64,000 nt of DNA from Flavobacterium sp. LC2016-23. GTDB taxonomy: Bacteria; Bacteroidota; Bacteroidia; Flavobacteriales; Flavobacteriaceae. Shown here in pieces: positions 17,645-26,275 of this stretch. The number at the start of each line of letters is the position of its first letter. The stretch's first letter is position 1. The translations under genes were made by a program, and so were the position numbers. The stretch spans positions 62,001 through 126,000 of the forward strand of contig NZ_WKKE01000002.1 in the NCBI RefSeq assembly GCF_009674775.1. The letters run 5' to 3'. The notes beneath the pieces were generated by a model. The model saw only the letters and a list, made by a program, of their open reading frames with translations. It did not search any database and was not told the origin of the DNA.

Positions 17645-18111
17645 TATTCGCTGATAGGTTTATTTACAAATTTCTTGAAATATTGAATCATGAGGTCGTT
17701 GGATATTTCTTTTTCGTTGTTTCTTTTTGCTTCTGTCCACGGAGATTCAGGAAGGTGTGTCCAGTTTGATAATTGTATCGCATTAAGATTTTTGGCTACT
17801 TCCAAAGTAAATTCTATAACATCGTCGGCAGCTTTATCAAGTTCTTTGTTCTGATTGAGAGAATAAGTCAATGGAATTTTTTTTATAGCTGAGTTCCCAT
17901 ATTCTTTAAATTCGAGATAAACATTTTTAATAACCGGACCATAAGGCCAGACTTCGATAGGCTCCTGAATTAAAGGAACGCCGTTTTTGGCAAGATATAA
18001 ACCATTGGCAATAAACAAAAGTTTTTGCAGAGACATATTAGAAATCTCAATGTCCTGTTCTTTTGCCCGTTTTAGAATTTCTCCGGATAAAAATAATGCT
18101 GACTGTGCCAC
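17644..18111 (-). CDS. Panacea (DUF4065) domain protein, probable antitoxin
   Basis: This 155-residue cytoplasmic protein carries the DUF4065/Panacea (SocA-like) domain from near the N-terminus. The family's features are visible: a helix with MSLQKLLFIANGLYL (about 26-40) and the signature EVWPYGPVIKNVY (about 52-64). A C-terminal region with LSNWTHLPESPW also fits the family, in which a conserved Trp-containing segment follows. Such domains are fused to or paired with diverse toxins as neutralisers, and SocA acts as a proteolytic adaptor. Here the partner would be the downstream membrane protein that overlaps its stop codon. Other Panacea proteins occur in phages and have no toxin partner, so the antitoxin role is an inference. 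Confidence 0.87.
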   Translation of the reverse strand: MAQSALFLSGEILKRAKEQDIEISNMSLQKLLFIANGLYLAKNGVPLIQEPIEVWPYGPVIKNVYLEFKEYGNSAIKKIPLTYSLNQNKELDKAADDVIEFTLEVAKNLNAIQLSNWTHLPESPWTEAKRNNEKEISNDLMIQYFKKFVNKPISE

Positions 18112-18275
18112 TTCTAAAAATTTATTTTAACAAATATAGTTTATATAATCTACACTGTTTTAATTAGTGTAATTTTTCTCACAAATATAATTGGTTTTCG
18201 TCGCAAATCAAAATTTCTAATAAATTCAGCTTTCTAATCTATAGTAGTTCCTGGCTGCTATTGGTTTATATTCAT

Positions 18276-19127
18276 TTAAAAATTACCAAAGCCAAAAAAC
18301 ATCTTTCGGAATTCTGTTGGATTTACGCCCCTGTGTTTTTTGAACATATTATTAAAATGGCTTTTATCGGTAAACCCAAATTCAGCAGAAATTTCATTAA
18401 TACGCATGTTGGTATTCAATAAGCGGTTTTCAATTAATTTAAGCTTATAATTGGTTTGATATTCCTGTAAGGTCTCATTGGTGTGCTTGCGGAAAAAACG
18501 GGCCAGATACGTCTCGGAAATCCCGAATTTATTACTGATATGGAATCCTTTCAGCTTTTCCGGATCATAAATATTGGCCTGTACGTATTGCAGGATGCGA
18601 ACCACTTTCTCATCACTATGGTCGTTGATTTTCTCCGGAAGGCTCATCATGATATTTCGTGCAATGATGACGAGCAGCGTTTTGATGTAATGCGAAAGCA
18701 ATTCGGTATGATACAATCCTCTTTTGCCATGTTCCCTGATAATGGCTTCCATAATGGGCTGAACGATAATCATATCGTCCTCGTTTTTTATGACACAGCC
18801 CGGTTCATGCGAAGCATTTTTAAGGATTATTTCAATTCGCTGCAACAATTCCTGCTGATAGGCCCCGCTTAAATAGTAGTTATTAAAACGGATAAAGAAT
18901 AATTGTGTAGGCTCTTCAAAATCAAAACGGTGCATGTCGTCGGGAGTCAGTAAAAACAAATCACCTGTTTTGTAAGGAAGTGTATTGTTGTTAAGGTGCT
19001 GTATTCCGCTGCCTTGTACAATATATGCCAGTTCAAAAAAACTGTGCATGTGTCCGCCTCTTGGGCATTCTTCCGTTAAATCTTTCAGAACCAGCTCATA
19101 CGGTTCATGTAATACATCGTTTATCAT
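18276..19127 (-). CDS. AraC-family transcriptional regulator
   Basis: This protein of about 283 residues has an N-terminal cupin-like sensor domain (about 20-110, HMHSFFELAYIVQGSGIQHL is the usual opening of the AraC ligand-binding barrel) and a C-terminal pair of helix-turn-helix units (about 185-280, with KFGISETYLARFFRKHTNETLQEY and INEISAEFGFTDKSHFNNMFKKHRG). The start at 19127 is chosen because the preceding five codons of the open frame are not typical of the family. It faces an alcohol-dehydrogenase fragment and a GH1 beta-glucosidase, so a role in beta-glucoside use is plausible but unproven. Confidence 0.9.
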   Translation of the reverse strand: MINDVLHEPYELVLKDLTEECPRGGHMHSFFELAYIVQGSGIQHLNNNTLPYKTGDLFLLTPDDMHRFDFEEPTQLFFIRFNNYYLSGAYQQELLQRIEIILKNASHEPGCVIKNEDDMIIVQPIMEAIIREHGKRGLYHTELLSHYIKTLLVIIARNIMMSLPEKINDHSDEKVVRILQYVQANIYDPEKLKGFHISNKFGISETYLARFFRKHTNETLQEYQTNYKLKLIENRLLNTNMRINEISAEFGFTDKSHFNNMFKKHRGVNPTEFRKMFFGFGNF

Positions 19128-19237
19128 AACAAAAAAATACACTTTTAGAACATGATTTTACAACAATTTACAGTCAAATATTGCAGAATTTTGCAATAGA
19201 AATTTTTAATACTAACAATAATACAAAATATAAAAAC

Positions 19238-19408
19238 ATGAAAGTAGTTATCCTTGAAGAATTTAAATCCGATTTTTGGATTAAAGAAATTGACAAAGGC
19301 ATAACGGGAAACGGAGAAGTTTTCGTCCGGATAAAGCCAGTGGAATTAACAGGATGGATGGGAACTTTTAAGATTTTCCGCTTGAAAATAGTAGAGAAGT
19401 GTATTTGA
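19238..19408 (+). pseudogene. Fragment of a zinc-type alcohol dehydrogenase/quinone oxidoreductase gene
   Basis: A 56-codon frame starts with MKVVILEEFKSDFWIKEID and continues GNGEVFVRIKPVELTG. This is the opening of medium-chain dehydrogenases (compare the family's MKAxxLEEFG...GEVLVRVKA pattern). After about 40 residues the similarity stops and the frame ends. No continuation in another frame is seen before the GH1 gene, so the rest of the gene (about 290 residues) has been deleted. It could still be expressed as a short peptide. It lies between the AraC and GH1 genes and may mark a former gene of that group. Confidence 0.6.
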
Positions 19409-19465
19409 GCCTTGAAATGATTCTGTATAAAACAGGGCAATTGCGATGATTTAATTTCTAATAGA

Positions 19466-19499
19466 AAAGAGGAAAAGAGTTTAAACTCTTTTCCTCTTT
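19466..19499. terminator. Perfect 34-base palindrome between gene fragment and GH1 gene
   Basis: AAAGAGGAAAAGAGTTT is followed directly by its exact reverse complement. It lies just beyond the GH1 stop codon and can act as a hairpin terminator for the leftward GH1 transcript; rightward, it is followed by GGTTTTTA. Confidence 0.65.
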
Positions 19500-19504
19500 G
19501 GTTT

Positions 19505-20866
19505 TTATATGCTTTGCCCTAAAAAATCACGAAACCATAGTCCGGATTGTTTGATGGTTCTTTTCTGGGTTTCAAAATCAATATGAATTAGCCCGAATCT
19601 GGCATTATATCCTTCGGCCCATTCAAAATTATCTGTTAAGCTCCAGACAAAATAACCATCAACATTATAGCCGTCTTTTTTGGCTTTCAGCAATTGTTCC
19701 AAATGATCGCGAATGTATTGCGTGCGACGGATATCATATACTTTTCCGTTTTTGACTTCGTCAGGAAAAGCGGCACCGTTTTCGGTAATGATAATTTTCT
19801 TTATGTTTTTGTAGGCATTAAATCTTTTGATCGTATGATAAAGGGCAGGAGGGTAGACTTCCCAGCCCATCTCAGTAGAGATTACATTTCTTTTCTCCGC
19901 GCTTACCAATTCGGCTCCGATATAGGGAGTCAGCAAGGAGGCTTTTACGATTTCCCTGGTGTAACATTGCAAGCCAATAAAATCGAAATCAAAAGCCATA
20001 TTATTCAGATCATCTTCCAGAATATAACTGTTGAGTTTTTTAAGGACCGACAAATCATTCTTTGGATATCCAAGTCCTAAGATAGGTTCTATAAAAGTCC
20101 TGTTGAGTAACGTATCGACACGTTTTGCGGCTTCAATATCTTTCCTTTTTTCTGTTTCGGGTTCGATATGGGTACAGGAAAATGTAGTGCCGATATTTGC
20201 GCCTGAAACCTTTTCGCGTAAAATTTTCGCACCTGCAGCTGTAGATAAGGTGACATGGTGCATGGCTTTGAGATAATTGGTCAGGCCTTTTTTACCCGGC
20301 GCATGAATTCCAAGAAAATAGCCTGCTCCCGTAAACACAGAGGGTTCGTTGATTACCATCCAGTTTTTTACCCGGTCACCAAAGTGCTCTGCACAAACTT
20401 CTGTGTAGGCTGAAAACCACGAAACCGACTCACGATTGGTCCAGCCTCCTTTTTCTTCTAAGGCATGCGGTAAATCCCAATGATAGAGTGTAACCCAGGG
20501 TTCGATATTGCATTCTAATAAAAAATCAATGATTTTGTTGTAGTAATCGATTCCGGATTGGTTTACAGGATGAATTCCGGTGGGCATAATTCGGGGCCAG
20601 CTTATGGAAAATCTAAAGTTGGGAATGTTTAATTCACGAATTAATGCAATATCATTCTTGTAGTAATTATAGAAATCACAGGCTGACAGGGCATGATCAC
20701 CATTTTTTATTTTACCTTTTTTCGAGGTAAAGACATCCCAGATAGAAGGTCCTTTGCCATCGGCATCGTGTGCTCCTTCAATTTGAAAAGCCGCAGTAGA
20801 AACTCCCCACAGGAAATCCTCTCCAAATTGTTCTTTATTTAAAAGTGCGTTTTCTGTTTTATTCAT
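19505..20866 (-). CDS. GH1 beta-glucosidase
   Basis: This 453-residue cytoplasmic enzyme is a family 1 glycoside hydrolase, with length and motifs of bacterial beta-glucosidases. The N-terminal signature FLWGVSTAAFQIEGA (about 18-32) is present. The acid/base Glu174 is in VINEPS and the nucleophile Glu362 in IITENGA. Other family landmarks are FRFSISWPRI and GYFVWSLTDNFEW near the C-terminus. It would hydrolyse terminal beta-linked glucose, and possibly galactose or fucose, from oligosaccharides taken into the cell. No signal peptide is seen. It stands between the AraC regulator/dehydrogenase fragment and a divergent lipoprotein gene. Confidence 0.96.
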   Translation of the reverse strand: MNKTENALLNKEQFGEDFLWGVSTAAFQIEGAHDADGKGPSIWDVFTSKKGKIKNGDHALSACDFYNYYKNDIALIRELNIPNFRFSISWPRIMPTGIHPVNQSGIDYYNKIIDFLLECNIEPWVTLYHWDLPHALEEKGGWTNRESVSWFSAYTEVCAEHFGDRVKNWMVINEPSVFTGAGYFLGIHAPGKKGLTNYLKAMHHVTLSTAAGAKILREKVSGANIGTTFSCTHIEPETEKRKDIEAAKRVDTLLNRTFIEPILGLGYPKNDLSVLKKLNSYILEDDLNNMAFDFDFIGLQCYTREIVKASLLTPYIGAELVSAEKRNVISTEMGWEVYPPALYHTIKRFNAYKNIKKIIITENGAAFPDEVKNGKVYDIRRTQYIRDHLEQLLKAKKDGYNVDGYFVWSLTDNFEWAEGYNARFGLIHIDFETQKRTIKQSGLWFRDFLGQSI

Positions 20867-21257
20867 TTAAGTACTGCTTTCCTTTTATGATTTGAAGTCT
20901 ATTAATGAAGGAAAGAAGATTGCATGGCTTTTAAGAAAAGCCATTCTTTAAATGAAACTAAAAAATTTAAGCTGAAGAATCTCATGATAATTTGTTTTGA
21001 TCAAATTAATAAAACAGATGTGAATTAACAGTAACGTAAAGTTTACTAAATAGTTAACTGTTTTTTTTGTTTAAGAATAACGAAAATGAGTTGAAAAATT
21101 GCATTTGAATAAAATCTAATGATAATGCAAAGTTTTAGCTTAAAATTATCTTAAAACATAAATTATGTAATAAAATCAAAAAATTGTAGAACATTCTTCA
21201 AGTTGTTTCCTGTTAATTTTGCCTTTATAACAAACAAATAATTAAACAAATTAGATC
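20867..21257. other. 391-base divergent intergenic region
   Basis: No gene is seen. It is very AT-rich and holds the promoters of the leftward GH1 gene and the rightward lipoprotein gene. TAATTTTG at 21214-21221 is listed separately. No clear repeat or operator stands out. Confidence 0.6.
21214..21221 (+). promoter_or_regulatory. -7 promoter-like element TAATTTTG for the lipoprotein gene
   Basis: TAATTTTG fits TAnnTTTG and lies 36 bases before the ATG at 21258, giving a leader of roughly 30 bases. No convincing -33 element was identified. Confidence 0.4.
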
Positions 21258-21680
21258 ATGAAAAATTTAAAAAAAATAGTATTAGTAGTAGCTTTAGGCT
21301 TAGGTGTTTTCGCAACATCTTGCAGTAACGATGATAATGAAGGAGAAACGATTGTGCCTCTACAAGGGAAATACAATCTTAGTAAACAGGGTATTGTTGC
21401 TCCGGACGGAAGCGAACAATTGGTTGATGCTCCTGAAAATCAAAGCGGATGTCCGGGAGATTACTTAGAATTAAAATTAAGTAATTCAGCAGTTGTAGGT
21501 GATTATGAAGGTTCTGCTTGTGCCTTAACAGAAACTACAGGGACTTATGTAAGATCTCATAATGATTTGACTCTTGTTATCGGTGGTGTAACTACAACTT
21601 CAGATATCATGAATCTTACTAATAAAGAACTGAAAATAAAAGACAAAGCTACAGGTGTAATTACAGTTTATACCAGATAG
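21258..21680 (+). CDS. Small lipoprotein of unknown function, lipocalin-like
   Basis: This 140-residue protein has a lipoprotein signal (MKNLKKIVLVVALGLGVFATSC, lipobox ATSC, Cys22) followed by an acidic SNDDNEGE segment of the sort seen after lipidated cysteines in surface lipoproteins. The mature part opens with LQGKYNLSKQGI and alternates short beta-prone strands ending in IKDKATGVITVYTR, which suggests a small lipocalin-like beta-barrel. Two cysteines (QSGCPGDY and GSACAL) may form a disulfide. It stands alone between divergent and convergent neighbours. Function unknown. Confidence 0.8.
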   Translation: MKNLKKIVLVVALGLGVFATSCSNDDNEGETIVPLQGKYNLSKQGIVAPDGSEQLVDAPENQSGCPGDYLELKLSNSAVVGDYEGSACALTETTGTYVRSHNDLTLVIGGVTTTSDIMNLTNKELKIKDKATGVITVYTR

Positions 21681-21723
21681 TAAAAACTTTGAGCTCAAAC
21701 CCTGATCTTTATGGATTGGGATT

Positions 21724-21764
21724 AATACGGAAACGACTTGTGAAGTTGTTTCCGTATTTTTTTA
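21724..21764. terminator. Bidirectional terminator between lipoprotein and histidine kinase genes
   Basis: AATACGGAAACGACTT (21724-21739) pairs with AAGTTGTTTCCGTATT (21743-21758) with one wobble pair, followed by a T run. It sits between two converging genes and can serve both. Confidence 0.8.
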
Positions 21765-21767
21765 TTT

Positions 21768-24700
21768 TTAAGTTACAGGGATATAGATATCAAAAGAAGC
21801 ACCTTCATTTGGTTTTCCTTTGGCGGTAATAAATCCGTTATGGTTTTCTGCAATTTTTTTTACGATGGCCAGACCGATTCCGGTTCCGTTGTATAGTTCC
21901 CTCCCGTGCAAACGCTGAAATACTTCAAATATCTTTGTGTTGTACTGCTCGTCAAAACCAATACCATTATCTGTAATGTTGATATGGCAGTATTCTTTGT
22001 TGTTACTAAGTGCTTCGTTATTAAAGTTTTCGCCTATGTCTATTTTGCATTTTATTTTTATGGCCGGTGGAATTTCCGGCTTTGAAAATTTAAGAGAGTT
22101 GCTGACGAGATTATAGATCAATTGCCTGAACTGAAATGGAATAACACCTAATTCACAGCCTTCAATAATTTCAATAGTGGCGTTTTTTTGTTCCAGTTCT
22201 TCTTTCAAATCTTCTTTGACTTCATTGATGATTTCAGAAAGGTCCGTTTTCTCAAAGACTCTCTCTAAAGTGCTGGTTCTTGAATAGGAAAGCAAATCAT
22301 TAATTAAGGTCTGCATTCTCTGGGCCGCATTTTGCATTCTCTGGAATTTGTCTTTCCCGATTTCAGATAGATTTTGAGATTCCCTTTCTATGATTTGTGT
22401 TGCAAAAGTCTGGATTTTCCTTAAAGGTTCCTGCAAATCATGGCTGGAGATATAAGCAAAAGACTGAAGTTCCTTATTCATTTTCTCGAGATCAATATTG
22501 TTCTTTTCCAGCTCTTTGGTTCGCTCTGCTACCTGTTTTTCCAACTCATGGGTAAAAGCTTTTTCGGTCTGAATATCTGTGAAAGCGCCTACCCATTTTA
22601 TAATTTTATTGTCTTTATCCAAAACAGGCTCACTAATTGCAGTATGCCAGCGGTAGCCGCCGCTTTTACTTTTTATACGAACATCACAACGGTAAAGTTC
22701 TCCTGTTAACAGACTATGACTCCATATTCTGGCATTTTCTTCAAAATCATCCGGATGAATGATCGATTTCCATTCTTCTTCTCCTTTTGGATGAATTCCG
22801 GTAAACTCCACCCATTTTCCTGAAGCAAACAAAGCATTTCCTTTTTCGTCTGTTTCCCAGATCAGCTGAGGAATACTTTCGGTCAGTGAACGGAAACGTT
22901 TTTCACTTTCTTCTATTTTCTTTCTGGCTTCAACTTTTTCCGTTACATCAATTAAAGTCATTTTTATTCCTGAAAGTGTATCGTCTGTTTCGTTTAAGGG
23001 AGCGTATTCAAAATCGATATAAAATTTTTGTTTCCCGTTTTCACCGTCAATGAATATGGGGGATTCGGATTCGGAATGTACTTTCCCGGTTTTATATACT
23101 TCATTTAAAAGCCTTCCGTATTTTTGTTGTTTAAGTTCAGGGAATACATCAAATATTCTTTTGCCCTGAATGTCGCTTTCTTTTCTTTTCCAAATGTTTT
23201 TCAACAGTGCGACATTGGCCATTTCGATTATTAAATCGCTGCCTTTAAGTATTGCTTTTGGTACAGGAGACTGCATAACCAGATTACGGAATCTTTTTTC
23301 GCTTTCCTCAATTTTCTGCTGATATTGTTTTTCATCTGTAATATCCCTTACTGTACCTAAGAGCTTTTCGGGCTGGTTTTCTGAATCAAAAAACACTTTT
23401 CCTTTTGCTTCTATCCAATGAATAGAATCATCTGCCCAGATTAAACGGGCTTCATATTGAATGTATCCTGAAACAAATGCTTCTTTAAAAGCCTTTTCCC
23501 TAATTCGAAGATCATCAGGATGAAGGTGTTTTACCAGTTCAGCGTGACTTAAATTTAAATTATTTCCGTTTCCTGTTATAATTTCAATATATCTTTTAGA
23601 GTATTGGAAGTCTTTGGTTTTTACATTCAGCTCCCAGGTACCAAGTTCACTGGCATCTACGATAATGTTTAGTCTTTCTTCGTTAAGCTCTGTTTTTTTT
23701 CGGGCTTCTACTTTTTCGGTTACGTCTGTTACAGTCACTATTATACCCGAAATTTCGCCATTTTCTTCTTTTAAAGGATGATAAAGAAAATCAAAATAGA
23801 AGATTTCTTCTGGTTTTCCATATCGGTTTATAGGAACAGGAGCTTCATTTCCATGATAAGGAGTCCCTGTTTTTAAAACGCCTTCTAATAGTGAATTTAC
23901 AGTTGCTCTAACTTCCGGTAAGGAATCGAATAAGGGCCTGCCAACAAAATCAGCTTCTTCTCTGCCTACCAGTTTGAGATAGGCTTCATTTGCCATTTCG
24001 ACCATATAATTTCGACCGCGTAAGATCGTTATTCCAACAGGGGCCTGTTTTACGGTATTACGGAAACGTTTGTCGCTTTCTTCTATTTTTTTCTTGGCAA
24101 GATTCAGATCGGTCAGATCAACTCCGGTGTTCATTACACCATAAATTACACCATTTATATCATATAATGGTGTTAAGCTATAATTGAAATAATGGGTCTG
24201 TAATTTGCCTTCTATAGTCAGGTCAAGGGGTGTATTTGTGGTATGAAAAGATTTTCCGGTCTCCAAAACATTTTTTATCTGCTCAAATACAAGCTGATTA
24301 TCAAGTTCAGGCAGAACATCTTTAAATGATTTTCCAATAACATTATTTCCCTTGCCCCATAAATTAATGATCGATTCATTAGCAAGTTCAATACGCATTT
24401 CTTTTCCAACATAAACTGCAATCGGAAAGGGAGCATTCTCGACCAACTGTCTTATTTTCTGTTCGCTTTCTACTACTTTAGAGCGCGCAAGTACCTGTGC
24501 CGTAACTTCAATCGCAATTGCTACAATGCCCGAAATAGTTCCGTCCGGTTCTGTCAGCGCTTCATAAACAAAATTGATATAGGTATCTTCTGTTTTTCCT
24601 TTTCGAGGCAGCTGCACAAGTTGTTCGTTGGCAGTAAATTTCTCTCCGGTACGATAGACATTGTCAAGTAAATCTTCGAGATATTGATTTTTTGTCTCCG

Positions 24701-25364
24701 GCAATGCTTCAAAAATAGGTTTGTTGAGTACGTTTTCACTTTGAACACCCCATAATTCGATCATTTGTTTATTGGCAATTTCAACAACATGATCTTTGCC
24801 TCTGAACACACACATGGCAACAGGAGCCTGCATGATATTGTTTATAAATCTTGTGTTGCTTTCTTTTAATGCTTCGGCAGTTTTTTTCTTTTCTGTAGTT
24901 TCTATAACAGTAACCAGAATTCCGCCTACTTCTCCGTCTTCTTTTCTAATCGGACTGTATGAAAAATCAAAATAGCATTCTTCTGTGAACCCATTTCTGT
25001 TTAAGGGTACCATGAAATCCGGAAAACCAATCGCTTTTCCGTTCCTTACATCAGTAAACATTGGGCCTATAATTTCCCAGATTTCCGAAAATGTAATTTC
25101 CGAGCTTATTCCTAAAGCCTGTGGATGTTTGCTGGAACCAAGAATAGGACGAAAGCCATCATTGTACAATTGAGTATAATTTTCACCCCAGGCGATATAC
25201 ATTCCAAAAGGATTATGAAGCATTACCGTTACCATGGTTTGAAGACTGTGTGGCCAGTTTTCAGGATCACCCAAAGAAGTTTTGCTCCAGTCTTTGGCAC
25301 GAATCTGTTCGCCCATTTCTCCACCACCGGCTAGAAAATAATACTCATTATTGGTATGCGCCAT
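21768..25364 (-). CDS. Multi-PAS sensor histidine kinase
   Basis: This 1198-residue protein contains about seven PAS/PAC repeats (about residues 30-160, 165-290, 300-425, 430-555, 565-685, 690-810 and 815-945). Each ends in a phrase like GGILVTVIETTEK or GIIVTVTDVTEK. A HisKA dimerisation domain follows, with the phospho-acceptor His in YISSHDLQEPLRKI (about 970-1035), and then a HATPase domain with N-box, ITDNGIGFD (G1) and GTGIGLAIVKK (G2). No membrane segment or signal peptide is seen, so it is probably soluble. Several PAS repeats resemble one another, indicating internal duplication. The signal is unknown. The single-domain response regulator encoded 11 bases upstream is the likely partner. 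Confidence 0.94.
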   Translation of the reverse strand: MAHTNNEYYFLAGGGEMGEQIRAKDWSKTSLGDPENWPHSLQTMVTVMLHNPFGMYIAWGENYTQLYNDGFRPILGSSKHPQALGISSEITFSEIWEIIGPMFTDVRNGKAIGFPDFMVPLNRNGFTEECYFDFSYSPIRKEDGEVGGILVTVIETTEKKKTAEALKESNTRFINNIMQAPVAMCVFRGKDHVVEIANKQMIELWGVQSENVLNKPIFEALPETKNQYLEDLLDNVYRTGEKFTANEQLVQLPRKGKTEDTYINFVYEALTEPDGTISGIVAIAIEVTAQVLARSKVVESEQKIRQLVENAPFPIAVYVGKEMRIELANESIINLWGKGNNVIGKSFKDVLPELDNQLVFEQIKNVLETGKSFHTTNTPLDLTIEGKLQTHYFNYSLTPLYDINGVIYGVMNTGVDLTDLNLAKKKIEESDKRFRNTVKQAPVGITILRGRNYMVEMANEAYLKLVGREEADFVGRPLFDSLPEVRATVNSLLEGVLKTGTPYHGNEAPVPINRYGKPEEIFYFDFLYHPLKEENGEISGIIVTVTDVTEKVEARKKTELNEERLNIIVDASELGTWELNVKTKDFQYSKRYIEIITGNGNNLNLSHAELVKHLHPDDLRIREKAFKEAFVSGYIQYEARLIWADDSIHWIEAKGKVFFDSENQPEKLLGTVRDITDEKQYQQKIEESEKRFRNLVMQSPVPKAILKGSDLIIEMANVALLKNIWKRKESDIQGKRIFDVFPELKQQKYGRLLNEVYKTGKVHSESESPIFIDGENGKQKFYIDFEYAPLNETDDTLSGIKMTLIDVTEKVEARKKIEESEKRFRSLTESIPQLIWETDEKGNALFASGKWVEFTGIHPKGEEEWKSIIHPDDFEENARIWSHSLLTGELYRCDVRIKSKSGGYRWHTAISEPVLDKDNKIIKWVGAFTDIQTEKAFTHELEKQVAERTKELEKNNIDLEKMNKELQSFAYISSHDLQEPLRKIQTFATQIIERESQNLSEIGKDKFQRMQNAAQRMQTLINDLLSYSRTSTLERVFEKTDLSEIINEVKEDLKEELEQKNATIEIIEGCELGVIPFQFRQLIYNLVSNSLKFSKPEIPPAIKIKCKIDIGENFNNEALSNNKEYCHINITDNGIGFDEQYNTKIFEVFQRLHGRELYNGTGIGLAIVKKIAENHNGFITAKGKPNEGASFDIYIPVT

Positions 25365-25375
25365 TCAAATAAAAT

Positions 25376-25822
25376 TTACGGTTGAAGGATGAAATGCTCT
25401 TTTACAGGTTGTTTGAAATTATTTTCGGTTGTTATGGCAAGTGCATTTCCGATCACTTTTTTTAATTTAGAAAAATCACCAGGTTTCCTGATGTAATACA
25501 AAGCTCCTTTTTCGTACACGGTATCAACAATAGTCATGTCAAGTGAAGTCGAAAATATAATAATCGGCAGGTGTTGTAAACTGACGATTTTTTTTATCTC
25601 GGTAAGACATTCAAAACCATTTTTTCGGGGCATATTCAAGTCCAGAAAAAGGATGTCAGGAAGATTTTCAACAGACTTATCAGATAAAAAATCCATAAGC
25701 TGTACGCCGTCATTCACTGTTACAAGTGATACTGGTAAAAGCAGTTCATCCAATGCCTCTTTAAAGAAAACACAATCATCTTCGTCATCGTCTGCTAATA
25801 AAAGATTATAATTTTGTTTCAT
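25376..25822 (-). CDS. Single-domain response regulator (CheY/Rcp-like)
   Basis: This protein of about 148 residues is a receiver domain without an output domain. The acidic pocket is LLADDDEDD near residues 9-16, the phospho-acceptor is Asp61 in LFLDLNMP, the conserved Thr/Ser follows IIFSTS, and YIRKPGD contains the conserved Lys. The start at 25822 (MKQNYNLLLAD) is preferred to one 48 bases upstream because receiver domains begin this way. It precedes the multi-PAS kinase gene by 11 bases on the same strand, so both are in one operon. Output is probably through protein-protein contact or phosphotransfer rather than DNA binding. Confidence 0.92.
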   Translation of the reverse strand: MKQNYNLLLADDDEDDCVFFKEALDELLLPVSLVTVNDGVQLMDFLSDKSVENLPDILFLDLNMPRKNGFECLTEIKKIVSLQHLPIIIFSTSLDMTIVDTVYEKGALYYIRKPGDFSKLKKVIGNALAITTENNFKQPVKEHFILQP

Positions 25823-26275
25823 TTTGTTACTGTGAAATTTAATGTGCTGCGGTTTTGTGTAAAAAAACATTTTTTTTCAGATGCCATCTGAAGGTATTTT
25901 ACCGAAAACGCTTAAAACGTTTCAGCCTTTTTATGCTGTACAGCCAATCAAAATTAAAACTCCTGTAATGGATTAATTAGCCTTAAATTGGGTCTGGATT
26001 TTGTCTGCTAATATAAAACTAATTTTATTACGGTTTTTGGCAAATTTAAGGAATTTAAGGAAGAAAAAAGAGAGAAAAAAGGTATTCTGCTTTTAATCAA
26101 ATCGATTTTAATAGCTTACAGCCAAAAATAGTTACTTCAAAAGTTTTTCTTCCTGATAGCACCTCTATTTTCCCCGTTACTCTTTTAGAATTGCTGTTGG
26201 TCGAAATAGTATACGGCAGCATACAGATTTATTTTAAATTTAAATTTTAATTCGCTTATAAACACCAACATAATT
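25823..26275. other. 453-base divergent intergenic region
   Basis: No gene is seen. It contains the promoters of the leftward response regulator/kinase operon and the rightward GH29 gene. Near 25907-25925 the bases AAAACGCTTAAAACGTTT form a short inverted repeat (AAACG, seven bases, CGTTT) of the type bound by some LacI-like regulators; this is weak evidence only. Confidence 0.5.
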
